A stretch of DNA of 64,000 nucleotides from Brachionus rotundiformis (taxonomy: Eukaryota; Rotifera; Eurotatoria; Ploima; Brachionidae): positions 2,474,039-2,538,038 of the forward strand of contig JAESIW010000180.1 of NCBI GenBank assembly GCA_016802295.1, in the 5' to 3' direction. Below the pieces are notes generated by a model. It saw only the letters and a list, made by a program, of their open reading frames with translations, did not search any database and was not told where the DNA came from. This document shows positions 62,889-64,000 of the stretch, in pieces. Position numbers and translations under genes: made by a program. The first letter of the stretch is position 1. The number at the start of each line of letters is the position of its first letter.

Positions 62889-64000
62889 TTGGATTAAACC
62901 CTTGAAATCATTCTTAATTACTAGCAGTTAGCATTTAAATTCATATATTCTTTTAACCATTTATCCATTAATAAAATTTTAAAGAGAAGTTAATATTTAT
63001 CAATAATACCTTTTAACTGTTTCATCAAATAAGTCTTATTCTTTTTCTAAATATCAATCTATTAACAAATACTTCAACCATCATTAAAAAAAGGCATTTA
63101 TAATTCTATATAAAATTATTTGAAACAAAAAGATTTATTTTTGGCAAATTAATAGTTAATTTTTTTTCTTTCAATTAATTTAATTAACATGCTTAAAAAC
63201 TTAATTATTAATTATATAAACGATTAAATATAGTTAAGTATTAGATATTTAATTTTTTTTTAACTGATTCTCTATCAACAAATGTCCAAAAATTATTTAT
63301 GATATAATGTTTGATGTCAATATTTCATCAAGATTAAGGTAAACTTGATTGACAACGAATATTCTAAGTGCAATTAAAACATTATATTCTATGAAATGTT
63401 TAATGAATATACTTAGTTGTTTTTCCAAAAATTTTTTTCTTTAATGGTAAAAAAATTTTTGTTTTATCTTGTCGATAAAAATTTGAAATCAATCATTTAA
63501 AAATTATTTGATTAATTTTTATCTTTACCTCTACTAAAAATTGATAATTTAAAATATTTTAAATTGGTAATATGTACCTTAACGACTGTTAAATAATAGT
63601 AATAAATTATATAAATTTTCAAGAGAGAGAAAACAATCTGTTTAGTATTTTAGTTTTAAAAAAATTGAAATTTATTTATTTTTTATGATAAATCTTAATC
63701 AAAGTAAAAGTATTAATTAGCTAATTGTCGATAGATAAACTTTTAATGATTTAAATAAATTAGCTACTTAGAGTTCAATTAGAGTAAATTTTTTTATTTA
63801 TTTAACCTAGTAAAATATTCCAAATTTGACTAAAAAATAAAAAACTTACATCATTAAATAAAATATTTAAAAAAGTTATTTGAAATTTCTTTGTGAAAAT
63901 GCTTTTTAAATATTGATATTTCTAAATCCCATTGGTTTTATTTAATTTCTTTTCAAAGATTTGATTACCAGATATTGTTCTGCAAAAATTTTGTATAAAT
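62889..64000. other. Gene-free AT-rich end of window
   Basis: 1.1 kb downstream of SH3GLB. It must contain the SH3GLB 3' UTR (ATTAATAAAATTTT near 62970 is a plausible polyadenylation site). Nothing else is recognised. Confidence 0.5.

Overview
This is a very AT-rich window (most intergenic DNA is A/T homopolymer-like) from an invertebrate animal nuclear genome. The genes are split into many short exons by introns that are often only 40-80 bases, and they encode typical metazoan proteins: NAA50, a Slo2/KCNT potassium channel, INPP5A, LRRC9, TRPM2-like channels and endophilin B. The AT bias, tiny introns, abundant DNA transposon debris and a secreted PAN plus double-psi-barrel protein would fit a monogonont rotifer such as Brachionus. 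That assignment is inference from general features, not proof.

Layout. 1-77: possible 3' end of an unknown gene. 2467-3097 (+): NAA50 acetyltransferase. 3503-8400 (-): complete-looking Slo2/KCNT channel, including a 14-base microexon that carries the selectivity filter. 8401-13057: gene-free, with two retrotransposon-tail fragments. 13058-15605 (-): a J-domain, TPR, RRM and CCCH-finger protein. 15606-25250: mostly mobile-element territory. It holds a 363-bp foldback element with 9-bp target duplications, a broken MULE transposase, an inverted mariner-type fragment, a doubtful small coiled-coil gene with a triplicated exon, and a Tc1-like miniature element. 25255-27350 (+): 5'-truncated, broken LINE. 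28096-31279 (-): INPP5A with a long extra C-terminus. 35087-35980 (-): secreted-type PAN/DPBB protein, a candidate for horizontal transfer. 36506-44458 (-): LRRC9, whose ~1.8-kb intron holds a piggyBac remnant directly followed by a GC-richer LINE 3' fragment. 44822-50927 and 52495-58944 (both -): two tandem TRPM2-like channel genes. 61386-62888 (+): endophilin B (SH3GLB).

The strongest signal is in the TRPM pair. The paralogues have diverged clearly over most of their length, yet two blocks are almost base-for-base identical. One is about 632 bp covering the NUDT9-homology domain. The other is about 655 bp covering the end of the N-terminal region and including introns. This is the pattern expected of recent gene conversion between tandem copies. 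Other notable points are the Slo2 filter microexon, the HPE (not HPD) J domain in an unusual RNA-binding architecture, and the well-delimited foldback and piggyBac insertions. I found no rRNA, credible tRNA or CRISPR array. No wholly new system is demonstrable from the sequence alone.
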